Shown piece after piece: positions 17,558-26,731 of a DNA stretch of 37,997 nt. Under the pieces are notes generated by a model, which saw only the letters and a list, made by a program, of their open reading frames with translations, had not been told where the DNA came from and made no database searches. The position numbers and the translations under genes were made by a program. Location of the stretch: the NCBI GenBank assembly GCA_025923195.1, contig JAICGJ010000035.1, positions 1 through 37,997 of the forward strand. The letters run 5' to 3'. The number at the start of each line of letters is the position of its first letter. Position 1 is the stretch's first letter. The DNA is from Chryseolinea sp. (GTDB taxonomy: Bacteria > Bacteroidota > Bacteroidia > Cytophagales > Cyclobacteriaceae).

Positions 17558-20500
17558 TTATTCTTTGTAGACTTTTATAATCTTAATCTCATCAGCAAAA
17601 CTTATTCTTACGAAGTAAAGTCCCTTTTCTAGCGATTGGAGATCGAGTGTAAGGGTTGTGTTTTCCTGCGACCACGAGCTTAATACGGGATACGAGCGAC
17701 CGACCTGGTCAAGTATGAAAATATCTGATGGGGCTGGTTCACGGCTGTCTTCCGGCAAAACTACAGACAATGCGTCTGTTGTTGGATTTGGAAAACCCGA
17801 AAAAGTTTCTGCAGATGTTTCATCCACCAGAATTTCAGTTTCGGTTTCAGTTTCTTCACGCCCTCCACTATTTCCTTTCTTACACCTTGTGGAAGTTGAA
17901 CTGGCGGTCGATGCTACTGAAGTCTTCTTACCCTGGTCATCGCTTATAACTGTCCACGTCATTTTGGCGCCATTAAACAGGATATCAAATGTTCCCCCGC
18001 CTGGAAGAAATAACTGAGGCTGCACGCCGGAATAAGGCCCTTCACTCACGATGTTATTATCGGGACCTATTGCAATATAGACCGGTGTGGCATTATTATT
18101 TTGATATTCAAACTTTGCTCTCAACGTAAAGTTCGGGTTATTTTTCACTTCTTCAACGCACCGCAGGATGGGCCGGATGGCTTTGGCTGAACTTGCAGAT
18201 GGATTCACATAAAGAATGCCTGTCATATAGGTGACTTCGTAATTACCAGGTATCTCGAATTGAATTTCTTTCGGGGTGATGGTATACACTCCCGGAGCTC
18301 CAATATAGTTCGGCGAAGTTTCGTAGGTCAATGCGGTTGGAATGTCACCATTGACAAGACTTGTAAAGGTAGCCGTATAGGCCGGAGTCTCACCTGCAAG
18401 AATCACTTTATCATCAGCTTTTACGGTCAGCGGCACCTTCTTGACCGTAAGCGTTCCATAAGAAACCTTTACGACGTAGTTGACCGGATCGCCGGGCTGC
18501 AATTCAGTTTCAATTAAATCAACCACGGGGATGATCTGATAAATGCCAGCCGCTGCAATGCCAGTTGCCGGCTTTGTATTGCCATTTGCATCCTTAAGCT
18601 GAAAAGTGATCGAGTTGACAACCGTGTCAAAAGTGTCGTCATATTGATATCCAGTCGGTACTACGTTATAGGTCGGCTGAGGGGTTCCATAATTGAGTTC
18701 TGCGCTGGGTGCTGTGACCGTTATTGTATCCTTCAATATTGTGAGGGTTCCAACTTTGTAGGAAACGTCGAAATTATTGGACAGATCCGTGAGGAAGCAA
18801 CCTGGTACAATGAAGTGAGACCCAGCTGTAACTCCCGTTACCATATTAATAGAGAACAGGGCCGGTAATTCATAAAACTCTATGCCGTCTTCAACGATGG
18901 GAATATCGTCGTTGAAAATGTCAAGGGAATCAATGATCACTGCTACATTGCTATTGCTGTGGGTGGAGTCTGCGCCAACGGTCTCGCTATTAACAAGTGC
19001 TCCAGAATTAACAATTGCGCGTGAATTCACAATCGCCCTTGAGTAATTCACAATTGCGCGGGAATAATTCACGATCGCCCGGGAATTTACTATTGCCCTT
19101 GAGTTTACGATGGCGCGGGAACGGTTGACCAGAGGCCGGGAATTTGAAATTGGTGTAATTAAATTGGCGGTATCAGGATTTTCAAGATAATCGAATATTG
19201 ATTGTTTATCGAAGTCCACCACGTTGGTGGTGTTGACGATGGCTCGCGACCGGTTTACAATAGGCCTGCTATTGGCAATAGCTCTTGAACTTGCCAGGAA
19301 ACTAAGATTTTCAAGATCCGAGTTAACAATTGCACGCGAACCGGCATTGACAATTGCGCGAGAGTCAACCAAAGCAATCGCATTTTCCACAAGTATGGCC
19401 TTGTGATCAAGCATTAAAGTGTTGAGAAAATCCTCCTTGGACTCTACTTTGGAATCATCGTACTTATATGAGAAAGTAATTTTGTCGTCGAATTTTTCAC
19501 CGTAGACGCTCTGCAAGTCGTTGGGAATGATCTGCAGGGGCATCTTTTCAATTGTCAGCAAGCCAGGGACAAAAGAATAGTTGTACAATTCCTTAAATGA
19601 AATGGGCAATTCCTTGCTAACGGTAATAACATATTTGTCGGCATTACTCAGGTTGTTCGCCGGTGTGGTGAACTCCAGCTGGGTTAACCCGAGGTCTGCC
19701 AAAGTCAGGGTTGAGCCATCATTCAAGGTATCGCCATCAACAAGAATTGTGGCCGTAAATTCAGGGAGAATTTCACCATACTTTTTTGTTTTATTGTCAG
19801 CAATAACGGCAATGTTTTTCTTGATGGTTCCCTTAAAGAAGAGGGAGTCGGACTCACCACCATCCAGTCCGCTGGGCGAAAAAGCTGCAGTCAAAACATG
19901 GAGGGGCGGATTTCCCTCGAATTCACTAATAGGAGCCTGGAGTTGAGTAGAACTTACAAACGTCGTTTCCAAGGGGTCTCCACGAAAAAGTATTTGTGAA
20001 TTGGGCGTCAAATTTTGCCCTTCAATAGTGACGATAAATTCTGATTCACCAGGGATAACGTTGTCATCATACGTAAGTGCCGTGATCGACGGCCTCGGCG
20101 CTGCAATCGTCAGTAACGAAGCATCCGCCTGGATAAATCCAGCACCTGATTTAACATCAAAACCTGGCTCATGCATATTTAGGGCAGAGCCTTGGAGGAC
20201 TTGTCGAACCTCTTGCGGCGAATATTGCAATCCATTATAATATTTAGCCCTTGCTTCGAGCAGAAGAGCGGCAACGCCGGCAGCGTGTGGCGCGGCTGCA
20301 GAGGTTCCAAAAAAGTTAAAAAAATTATCTTTTCCTTCGGACAAATCCAGATCAACATCAAGGCCTCCAAGTTGTACGGTAGTATTAACCCCGTTCGGAG
20401 CGATGAAGTCTGGCTTATGCCGATCTTCACCCTGAATATTATTGCCACCGATAGAGGAAAAAGAGGCGATAGTGAAGGGAGCGGCATCCGCCGGACGCTT

Positions 20501-22876
20501 ATAATCAAATGCGGCTGTATTGCTGTAAAGGACAGCGCCTACGGTCATGGCACCTTTGGCATTCGCCTGACCCACAATCGTAGAGGATCCGTTATTGTAT
20601 TCGTTGAAAATAATCTTATCACCACGAAACACGATGTATTTAAAGTTGACATTCTCAGTTCCTGCCGCACGGATGATCATAATATTCGTGGTTGATTCCT
20701 CGAGTACAGTGAAAGGCAAGATTTCGACGGGATCACCGCCCAGATTGTTTCGGTTAAATCCAAACAAAGTAGCACCGGCATCTGTGGTAAGGTAGATGTC
20801 GAGATCATTCGCGGTTCCCGTTTGAGTCTGTCCCAGGGAATAAATAGGATCCTCCCATTGCAGGACGACCGTATACGTTCCGGGACCCACCGTTATATTC
20901 TGAAAGATGTCTCCGCCACCAAAACTATGCGCCTGTCCCACTATTCCCGCGGGAGCGGGTACTGGCGTAAAAGTGCCCCCATAGGATTTGTTGCCGAAAT
21001 TTCCAGCAGCGGAAAAATAGGATACATTTTGCGCCGTCACAAAGTCTACAGCCTTGGCAACCTGTCCATCCTGAAAGAATGGTTCAGTAATGTATGTTAG
21101 ATCGTCTACAATAATATCGCATGTATCGAGCTGCAGCTCCTTGATACCTTTGGCAAAATCTCCTGAGGTGATGACTCCCGTGCGGAACGCGAGCTTCGCG
21201 TCGGGAACAATATCATGTATTAGCTGTAGCATCGCCCTTCCTTCATCTATTCCACCAAAGGGCGAGTCCTTCAACACATGCACATCGGCAGGTAGGTCGT
21301 TGTTCAGAACATTAGCCAGGGCTGGATTCCCTGGCTGTTTATTGTAGCTATCTGATAACACGCCCACTTTGATCCCCTTCCCAGTAAGGTCATATCCCAA
21401 TCGGACCAAGTCGGAGCGTTGGGAAATATCACCTTTAGTAGTTATCGTACCCACATTAGTTATGGGGGGGTATGCAGGGCGAACATACTTGATAACTACG
21501 GGTAATTCATTGAGCAACGGCAAATTGGCTATTGGGAAAAATCCAGTAATCACGACGTTGTTATCGTTATCGATCTCATTGTTCAACCCATACGCTGGGG
21601 TCTTCAATAATGTTAATAAAGAATTATATTGACCGACGGTGGAGATTATTTCGATCAGAACCTGATCCCCGGAGATAGTGTATATAAAATTACTGGCAAC
21701 GGGATTCCCCGACGTAAAGTTTTCATACAGCGAGTTAAGCTCTGAGCCTATTAGCGTATTTACTTTTCCATTTGCGTTCGGGCTATAATAGGGACAGATA
21801 ATGTCTCTTGTTAATGTAACCGAGCAGTTCGATGATGCACTGGGAATCGATCCACTTTCATCAAAGATTTTCACGGCCACTGTACCCTCATTATTAGCAT
21901 TCCAGCTAACATTAATCGTACTGGTTCCTTGCCCTGAGAGAAGCGTACCTCCTGTTACTAACCACTCAAAATGAGGTGTAGGCGCATCTGTCTTTGCGAG
22001 ATACTGGTAATTGATATCAGTACAAAAGGTTTTACCTCCCACTATCTCACACGAAGGGACGAACGTGATTGCCGCGTTCTGTAATGACCTGTCCTGATTT
22101 CCGGGCTTTCCATCAAAACTGATGAGACGTGTGTGATATGGTGACCCGCTGATATCCGAAGCTGCGTTCGGCGCACCCCAATCCAATCTACTGGAAATAT
22201 GACCACCCCAGGCCAAAACAATATTCTTTGAGGCGGCTCCCGTTACAGTAAAATCAATTTTGAGCCTGGTGCTTGAACTTGAAGCAGCAGGATCGCCCTC
22301 GGGTGAGTACGAGATGCCAGCAGGTGTCGCGTTGTATATTGTAATTCGCCGCTTATCCGCAGGAAGCTGATTAAAACTGTTAACGGGTTGTAATTGCGGG
22401 CCATTGACTCCGGTCACAGATACATTTCGCTGTGGTTCTGGAATGATGAAATAAGCAGGTTGCCCGTAGTTGCCCGATAATCCGCGCAGCGGATTGACAA
22501 CTTCTGCAATCCGCTGATAGTCGGTGACATAATCGATAGCTGTTTTGCCGTCTTTGCGTAAATCCCATTCGATCACAAGGGAGTGGGCTCCGGGAGAAAC
22601 ATTGGTTATTGTTACTCGGTATGGAATTGATTGAGATTCTGAATAATGCGAATTGCCATCATTGGAATTTCCGGTTGCCCAATTTACTGGACTGACCGCT
22701 GGCTTCCCAACTCCACCATTCTGCCCTTGTTCCAACTTGAGTTGCTGGCCAAATACTAGGCAAGGTAGAAGGAAGAGGAGTAACGTAACCGCTGCAGATT
22801 GCAGGCGCCACGTTGGCGTAGGGATAAAAGAGACGGAACTCAACTGAAAGCTTGAGGCAATAGACTTTTGTTTCAT
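17558..22876 (-). CDS. Giant T9SS-secreted subtilase-like (S8) protein with MBG domains
   Basis: 1772-residue exoprotein. A signal peptide ends near residue 44 (LLLFLLPCLVFGQ). An N-terminal beta-rich part (about 45-480) includes a PKD-like segment. A subtilase-like domain spans about 485-905: Asp in GIKVGVLSDSYN, oxyanion Asn in YFSAAGNFG, and nucleophile Ser in GTSAAAPHAAGVAALLLEA (about 860). The usual HGTHVAG block is replaced by DEGRAMLQLIHDIVPDA, so the general base is unclear. An IPT/TIG-like segment (about 925-1015) and several MBG-type domains follow, with motifs such as ADNKTKKYG and TITVTAPSAELNYGTPQPTY. One carries the SRAIVN repeats. The C-terminus is a T9SS type A sorting domain (FPNPTTDALSVVL, ending IIKVYKE). 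Likely cell-surface or released; a protease or adhesin. Confidence 0.88.
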   Translation of the reverse strand: MKQKSIASSFQLSSVSFIPTPTWRLQSAAVTLLLFLLPCLVFGQQLKLEQGQNGGVGKPAVSPVNWATGNSNDGNSHYSESQSIPYRVTITNVSPGAHSLVIEWDLRKDGKTAIDYVTDYQRIAEVVNPLRGLSGNYGQPAYFIIPEPQRNVSVTGVNGPQLQPVNSFNQLPADKRRITIYNATPAGISYSPEGDPAASSSSTRLKIDFTVTGAASKNIVLAWGGHISSRLDWGAPNAASDISGSPYHTRLISFDGKPGNQDRSLQNAAITFVPSCEIVGGKTFCTDINYQYLAKTDAPTPHFEWLVTGGTLLSGQGTSTINVSWNANNEGTVAVKIFDESGSIPSASSNCSVTLTRDIICPYYSPNANGKVNTLIGSELNSLYENFTSGNPVASNFIYTISGDQVLIEIISTVGQYNSLLTLLKTPAYGLNNEIDNDNNVVITGFFPIANLPLLNELPVVIKYVRPAYPPITNVGTITTKGDISQRSDLVRLGYDLTGKGIKVGVLSDSYNKQPGNPALANVLNNDLPADVHVLKDSPFGGIDEGRAMLQLIHDIVPDAKLAFRTGVITSGDFAKGIKELQLDTCDIIVDDLTYITEPFFQDGQVAKAVDFVTAQNVSYFSAAGNFGNKSYGGTFTPVPAPAGIVGQAHSFGGGDIFQNITVGPGTYTVVLQWEDPIYSLGQTQTGTANDLDIYLTTDAGATLFGFNRNNLGGDPVEILPFTVLEESTTNIMIIRAAGTENVNFKYIVFRGDKIIFNEYNNGSSTIVGQANAKGAMTVGAVLYSNTAAFDYKRPADAAPFTIASFSSIGGNNIQGEDRHKPDFIAPNGVNTTVQLGGLDVDLDLSEGKDNFFNFFGTSAAAPHAAGVAALLLEARAKYYNGLQYSPQEVRQVLQGSALNMHEPGFDVKSGAGFIQADASLLTIAAPRPSITALTYDDNVIPGESEFIVTIEGQNLTPNSQILFRGDPLETTFVSSTQLQAPISEFEGNPPLHVLTAAFSPSGLDGGESDSLFFKGTIKKNIAVIADNKTKKYGEILPEFTATILVDGDTLNDGSTLTLADLGLTQLEFTTPANNLSNADKYVITVSKELPISFKELYNYSFVPGLLTIEKMPLQIIPNDLQSVYGEKFDDKITFSYKYDDSKVESKEDFLNTLMLDHKAILVENAIALVDSRAIVNAGSRAIVNSDLENLSFLASSRAIANSRPIVNRSRAIVNTTNVVDFDKQSIFDYLENPDTANLITPISNSRPLVNRSRAIVNSRAIVNSRAIVNYSRAIVNYSRAIVNSRAIVNSGALVNSETVGADSTHSNSNVAVIIDSLDIFNDDIPIVEDGIEFYELPALFSINMVTGVTAGSHFIVPGCFLTDLSNNFDVSYKVGTLTILKDTITVTAPSAELNYGTPQPTYNVVPTGYQYDDTFDTVVNSITFQLKDANGNTKPATGIAAAGIYQIIPVVDLIETELQPGDPVNYVVKVSYGTLTVKKVPLTVKADDKVILAGETPAYTATFTSLVNGDIPTALTYETSPNYIGAPGVYTITPKEIQFEIPGNYEVTYMTGILYVNPSASSAKAIRPILRCVEEVKNNPNFTLRAKFEYQNNNATPVYIAIGPDNNIVSEGPYSGVQPQLFLPGGGTFDILFNGAKMTWTVISDDQGKKTSVASTASSTSTRCKKGNSGGREETETETEILVDETSAETFSGFPNPTTDALSVVLPEDSREPAPSDIFILDQVGRSYPVLSSWSQENTTLTLDLQSLEKGLYFVRISFADEIKIIKVYKE
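18987..19363 (-). repeat. Thirteen degenerate SRAIVN hexapeptide repeats inside the exoprotein gene
   Basis: Two clusters of a hexapeptide S-[RG]-[AP]-[IL]-[VA]-N: five copies in the upstream part and eight in the downstream part (protein residues about 1170-1297), separated by about 30 unrelated residues. Some units are joined directly, others by one Tyr, Arg, Gly or Asp. Codons differ between units: Ala GCG/GCA/GCC, Ile ATT/ATC/ATA, Arg AGG/CGC/CGG. The peptide is therefore conserved while the DNA has diverged, which suggests selection on the protein. The block interrupts an MBG-type domain. Confidence 0.9.
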
Positions 22877-23192
22877 GACTTGGGATCGTGATTTTCAAAT
22901 TAAGAGAGGATTGAGCAAAAGGAGCTAGGATTAGTACTTACGCATTTTAGCTCGATCTAAAGTAAATAATAATAATGTACAAATCGCGAAAAGCTATTAG
23001 AAAATTAAGTTGGACGTAATCGCGCGAGAGAAGACCAACAATATATTGGTTTCATACGATTGTGCTGTTGCGTTGTTGTAAACGCCAATAGGATGATTCA
23101 CGAATTTCATAAAAGGTAAACGCTTTGTCTATCGCTGCGGCTACTGTCTCCGTGGATTCTTGTTGACCTGTCCAAACTGAGACAAAACAAGT
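22877..23192. other. Gene-free region with a coding-like extension of the SLOG gene
   Basis: Between the divergent end of the exoprotein gene and the SLOG-like gene. On the minus strand, reading past the TAG of the SLOG-like gene in the same frame gives 46 further sense codons up to a TGA at 23052-23054. The translation (with ESTETVAAAIDKAFTFYEIR) looks like ordinary protein, so this part may be a remnant of a longer gene. The rest, next to the exoprotein start at 22876, should hold that gene's promoter. A TTAATTTG at about 22895-22902 on the minus strand is a partial match to the -7 consensus. Confidence 0.4.
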
Positions 23193-23774
23193 CTACACGC
23201 TTTTATGTCCTGGCCAAATCTGCTTTACAGGAACACCGTAGGACCGGATAGACCTCATGAACTCCGAAGACCCGCCTTTCTTGATTTCGTCTGTTGATTT
23301 GACCAGTGCTAGGGCTAAAATCTTCTGGGGGTCATTTCCAGCATGAGCTAACGCGTACGCTAGCATGCTGTTGTTGCATAAGGTCAAAGCAGTCTCCAGA
23401 GGAGAGTCGTTTGATCCAGTGATTACCACTTTCTGCGCCTGACGAATGATTCTATGAAATTGACGGGCCCAAAGGTGAAGGTCTGACTCAGTGGTACTTT
23501 TGTCATACGTCACCGAGACGTCGAGGAACTTGTCCACTTCGAACGGCAAAAAGACTACCAAAGGGATCTTCAAGCCTAAAGCTTCTCCGGCGAAAAGCAG
23601 ATCGCCGCCGGCCGCCAGACTAGATATCGCGATTTGTGGTGTGTGAGTGTGCAACACTCTTTCAATTTCTGACCTCAAGAGCGCCCGAGCTTTATCTATT
23701 AATGAATTAGGAAATCGAATTTCATGGCGGTCTGCCTGATCGATCAGGTGTCCTGTAAAAAGTATTATGTTCAA
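23193..23774 (-). CDS. SLOG-like Rossmann-fold protein, possibly a gene remnant
   Basis: 193 codons with the look of a SLOG-type nucleotide-ligand domain: opening strand and loop IILFTGHLID, a glycine-rich segment SSLAAGGDLLFAGEALGLKI followed by PLVVFLPFEVDKF, then VSVTYDK and LWARQFHRIIRQA. The same order of motifs occurs in Bacteroidota and proteobacterial proteins where such a domain accompanies TPR or cyclase modules. Oddly, there is no ATG: the only plausible initiator is TTG at 23774, 27 bp after an in-frame TAA. The frame also continues with coding-like sequence past the TAG. It could be a real TTG-started sensor or the surviving part of a larger, decayed gene. The family call is from motif recall and is moderately sure. 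Confidence 0.5.
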   Translation of the reverse strand: MNIILFTGHLIDQADRHEIRFPNSLIDKARALLRSEIERVLHTHTPQIAISSLAAGGDLLFAGEALGLKIPLVVFLPFEVDKFLDVSVTYDKSTTESDLHLWARQFHRIIRQAQKVVITGSNDSPLETALTLCNNSMLAYALAHAGNDPQKILALALVKSTDEIKKGGSSEFMRSIRSYGVPVKQIWPGHKSV

Positions 23775-24122
23775 GTTGCTAGCCAGGCAGAGGGGTTTGG
23801 TTTAGATTCCAATAATAGTATAAATATCCCAATGCACCCCGTAAAGAATACCAACGGGTTTTAGTGTATTTTTTCCGTTCGAAGTATTTTCTGGTGATAT
23901 ATCTCCTGGCGTTTTCCTGTTCAGGCATTTTAAGAGTCAAGCATTGCTGTCCATGGTACCAAGCTCGAGTTCGTGGCAAAATCCGACCGTGAATTTTATT
24001 TAATGGCTGTAAACGCGCTGATCGCCTTTGATAGGACGGAAATGATTTAGCATTTTCTGAATCAGAGCAAGAAATGAATGGGGTTAAAATTTAACAAGTA
24101 ATTGGTCGCGTACATCAACGTG
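23775..24122 (-). other. Region with a 66-codon open frame of unclear status
   Basis: A minus-strand frame is open for about 100 codons, ending in a TAG at 23779-23781, just before the TTG of the SLOG-like gene but in a different frame. An ATG at 23926-23928 would give a 49-residue basic, Tyr-rich peptide (with RRYITRKYFERKKYTKTRWY and GYLYYYWNLNQ). It resembles no family I know. It may be the 5' part of the same decayed gene displaced by a frameshift, or chance. No other feature seen before the zincin gene stop at 24123. Confidence 0.3.
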
Positions 24123-25106
24123 CTATTGATACTTTAGCAGCTCTATATCATCAAAAAATACGGTACCAGAACTCGTTCCATCTAATATTAGGTAGATGTT
24201 GAGTTTGTCGGCTTTTGAAGGAAAATAATTCACCTGGATGGAATACTCTGAGCTGCCAAATTCAGCGGTACCAAGCACAGGTTCTCCCTGTGTCGTATAA
24301 AAGAAAATGGGATAATCCTTTTCATTGACGTCCGCTCTGAAGGCAAAGTACGCGCCCCCACCAGTCAAGCCTACTGTTTTGATCTTAACCTTCAGGACAA
24401 GTGTGGAACCTTCCTCGATGTCTTGCGGGCTCCACGAATAAGACCAATAAGAATATCCTGCCGTGCCGCCTTCGGAATGGATGGCCAAACTATTGGAAGG
24501 TGAAGAAAATGCTGTGTCAACAATCGAACCTTCGTGATTTGCATTTCCCGATACCGAATATTTCCACAAAGCTCCATTTGAAATGTCATCGGCAATAATA
24601 GTGGATGCTATTGTCTTAGCCGAAGTCCAGGCAGGCAGGTTGGTGACCACACCGAATAACTCGTCGAGATAGTATGTCCTTTTTTGAGGAGTATATTCAT
24701 TGTATAACGTAGTTGGATCGTTGTACATAATACTCTTATAGTCACCGTTGGGGAGGATCGATGCGTCGTGATCTCGTCTCAAAATAGAATGACCCAATTC
24801 GTGGAACATCAAAATCTCCTTGGCAACGTCTGGCAATGCATTCCAACAGTCCTCGTCAATATTTACTCTTAAAGGGTCGACTGAGCCTGTGCCACAAGTG
24901 TTTTGTAAGTCCGCAAATCTGACTTCAAGGTTGTTTAAAGAAATCGTTTTACCTCTGAGTTCAGCCTCTTCCAAGAACCGATTGACATAAGCCTCCAGCC
25001 CGGACTCTACTATGGGCGGATTACTAACTTCTTCGTCCTTACATGAGACCGCGAGAAAATAAAGGAAAAATAAAATGAGTCGTCTTGTGATCAATTTGAG
25101 ATTCAT
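24123..25106 (-). CDS. Zincin-like metallopeptidase lipoprotein with C-terminal beta-sandwich
   Basis: 327-residue lipoprotein: signal peptide with lipobox FLAVSC (Cys about residue 22). The middle part has a zinc-protease motif HELGHSILRRDHD (about 102-114), preceded by EILMF and followed about 10 residues later by a SIMY stretch that fits a Met-turn. In classical metzincins the third ligand sits at HExxHxxGxxH; here His is one position further on and an Asp precedes it, so ligand geometry is uncertain. From about residue 165 the protein looks like a carbohydrate-binding-type jelly roll: GNANHEGSIVDTAF, YSYWSYSWSPQDIEEGSTL, and closing SGTVFFDDIELLKYQ. Probably anchored on the outer membrane, acting on external protein or glycan. 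No close gene partner. Confidence 0.72.
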   Translation of the reverse strand: MNLKLITRRLILFFLYFLAVSCKDEEVSNPPIVESGLEAYVNRFLEEAELRGKTISLNNLEVRFADLQNTCGTGSVDPLRVNIDEDCWNALPDVAKEILMFHELGHSILRRDHDASILPNGDYKSIMYNDPTTLYNEYTPQKRTYYLDELFGVVTNLPAWTSAKTIASTIIADDISNGALWKYSVSGNANHEGSIVDTAFSSPSNSLAIHSEGGTAGYSYWSYSWSPQDIEEGSTLVLKVKIKTVGLTGGGAYFAFRADVNEKDYPIFFYTTQGEPVLGTAEFGSSEYSIQVNYFPSKADKLNIYLILDGTSSGTVFFDDIELLKYQ

Positions 25107-25147
25107 ATATCAGATATCAGTAACCATTGCGGACAACCTGCCCACTT

Positions 25148-25155
25148 CAAAACTA
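25148..25155 (-). promoter_or_regulatory. Candidate Bacteroidota -7 element (TAGTTTTG) for the zincin lipoprotein
   Basis: On the minus strand TAGTTTTG matches the TAnnTTTG consensus exactly and would place transcription start near 25142, about 36 bp before the ATG at 25106. No good TTTG -33 element is found at the expected distance, so this is weak. Confidence 0.25.
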
Positions 25156-25274
25156 CCTAAATTTCTTAATGAAGCAGACTAATATTGAATGGCTAACGAA
25201 GGTACGAAAAATTCCTGGAGTTTTACCAATTCACATAGTGTCCAAGTGAAGCGGGAATTTCGCTGTCTTGTCTT

Positions 25275-26711
25275 TCACGCAAATAATTCCATTTCCGCAA
25301 CGCCTTTTCCATCTGGTGTCGTATAAAATGGTCTTTCCTCCACGACGTAATTTGTATCTTCTGCAATACCTAATGCATGATACAACGTCTGGTGTATACG
25401 ATCGATCTTAATCTGTTTCTCTACAGTTTTACATGGACGTTCATCTGATGTCTTTCCATAAATAAAGCCTTGCTTAATACCGCCGCCAAACATCAATATG
25501 GAACAGCCGTCGGTGAAATGGCGATGCATGCCATAATGTTTAAGTTCATGAATTACATCTGGTTGATCTACTTGTTCCTTGACCTTTGCCCCAGGCCGGC
25601 CCTCTACCATCATATCCCTGCTGAACTCGCTCGCTAGAATAACCAGTGTGCGATCAAGGTGCCCCGTTTCTTTTAAGTCCTTGATCAATTGTGCCACAGG
25701 AACATCGATCTGTTTCTTCATATCGATCAATCGCGTGTAGCCATTTTCATGCGTGTCCCAACCTTTGAATGGTTCGTATTCTGTCGTTACACTTATGAAT
25801 CTCGCTCCTTGTTCCGTGAGTCTTCTCGCAAGCAGGCAGCCTAATCCAAATCGTCCCGTATTATATTTATCGTAACTTTCCTTTGGCTCCTTGCTGAGGT
25901 CGAACGCTTTCGCCTCGGGAGAATTCAGCAACATGTATGCTTGTTCCATTGAACGTCTCAGCGATTCTTTCTGGTAATCACTTCCAAATTCGCCAACAGG
26001 ACTTTTGCTGATTAGCTCATTGTAGAGTTGATTTCGTCTCTCAAAACGCTCATAGCTCATACCCACCGGTGGCTTAACGCTTTCCAGGCCTGTACTGGGA
26101 TCAGGAATAAAGAACGGACCGAATTCATTTCCTAAAAAACCCGCCGTATGAAATGCTTTCAATTCTTCGGCTTCTCCCACAGTAAATCTTTGGCCGATGT
26201 CGATAAAAGCGGGTATCACCGGATTTTTAGGACCCAATTCCTTAGCAATCCAGGACCCTATGTGCGGAGCCGCTACAGTTTGAGGCGGCTCATAGCAGGT
26301 ATGCCAATGATATTGATGTCTTGAATGCAAAATATGACCCAGGTCGGCGGCAACATAAGAGCGGATGATGGTGCCCAGGTTCATGACACTTCCTATTGAC
26401 TGAAGCCCTTCCGAAAAACTGATTCCATCCAACGCTGTGGGTAGTGATTTAAAAGTGCTCAAGACACTGTTTGCCTGCATCCCTTTCTCAAAGGGTGTAT
26501 ATTTCTTGGGATCAAACGTATCTGTATGCGCCATTCCTCCTGCCATCCAAAGAAGGATCACCGTGTCGGCCTTTGACTTGATCTTATTTTTACCGCACGA
26601 GCTCAGAAGACCCGCTGTGGGCATGCCTGCTGCCAATGCGGCCATTGTAGCGGCACTTGCCTTCTGCAAAAACTCCCGACGACTCCAGGTGCTATTCATC
26701 TCTTTGTACAT
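25275..26711 (-). CDS. DUF1501 family (sulfatase-like) Tat-exported protein
   Basis: Member of the DUF1501 family, related to the alkaline phosphatase/sulfatase fold; enzymatic role not established. The N-terminus is a twin-arginine signal, STWSRREFLQKAS, followed by an Ala-rich core and SSCGK. Family motifs are visible: LLWMAGGMAHTDTFDPK near residue 55, RHQYHWHTCYEPPQ, GWDTHENGYTRLIDMKKQID, and LVILASEFSRDM. I chose the ATG at 26711; another at 26699 fits the Tat signal equally well, and a longer GTG-started frame overlaps the upstream gene. It starts 20 bp after the stop of the DUF1549/DUF1553 gene, and the two families are almost always paired, which indicates a two-gene operon. Confidence 0.9.
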   Translation of the reverse strand: MYKEMNSTWSRREFLQKASAATMAALAAGMPTAGLLSSCGKNKIKSKADTVILLWMAGGMAHTDTFDPKKYTPFEKGMQANSVLSTFKSLPTALDGISFSEGLQSIGSVMNLGTIIRSYVAADLGHILHSRHQYHWHTCYEPPQTVAAPHIGSWIAKELGPKNPVIPAFIDIGQRFTVGEAEELKAFHTAGFLGNEFGPFFIPDPSTGLESVKPPVGMSYERFERRNQLYNELISKSPVGEFGSDYQKESLRRSMEQAYMLLNSPEAKAFDLSKEPKESYDKYNTGRFGLGCLLARRLTEQGARFISVTTEYEPFKGWDTHENGYTRLIDMKKQIDVPVAQLIKDLKETGHLDRTLVILASEFSRDMMVEGRPGAKVKEQVDQPDVIHELKHYGMHRHFTDGCSILMFGGGIKQGFIYGKTSDERPCKTVEKQIKIDRIHQTLYHALGIAEDTNYVVEERPFYTTPDGKGVAEMELFA

Positions 26712-26731
26712 TTTCCATTGCTCGTATTTCC

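Noticed and set aside
20192-20695. 167-codon plus-strand open frame inside the exoprotein gene
   Set aside because: It is antisense to the subtilase-like domain, whose motifs prove the minus-strand frame; the antisense translation has no recognisable feature.
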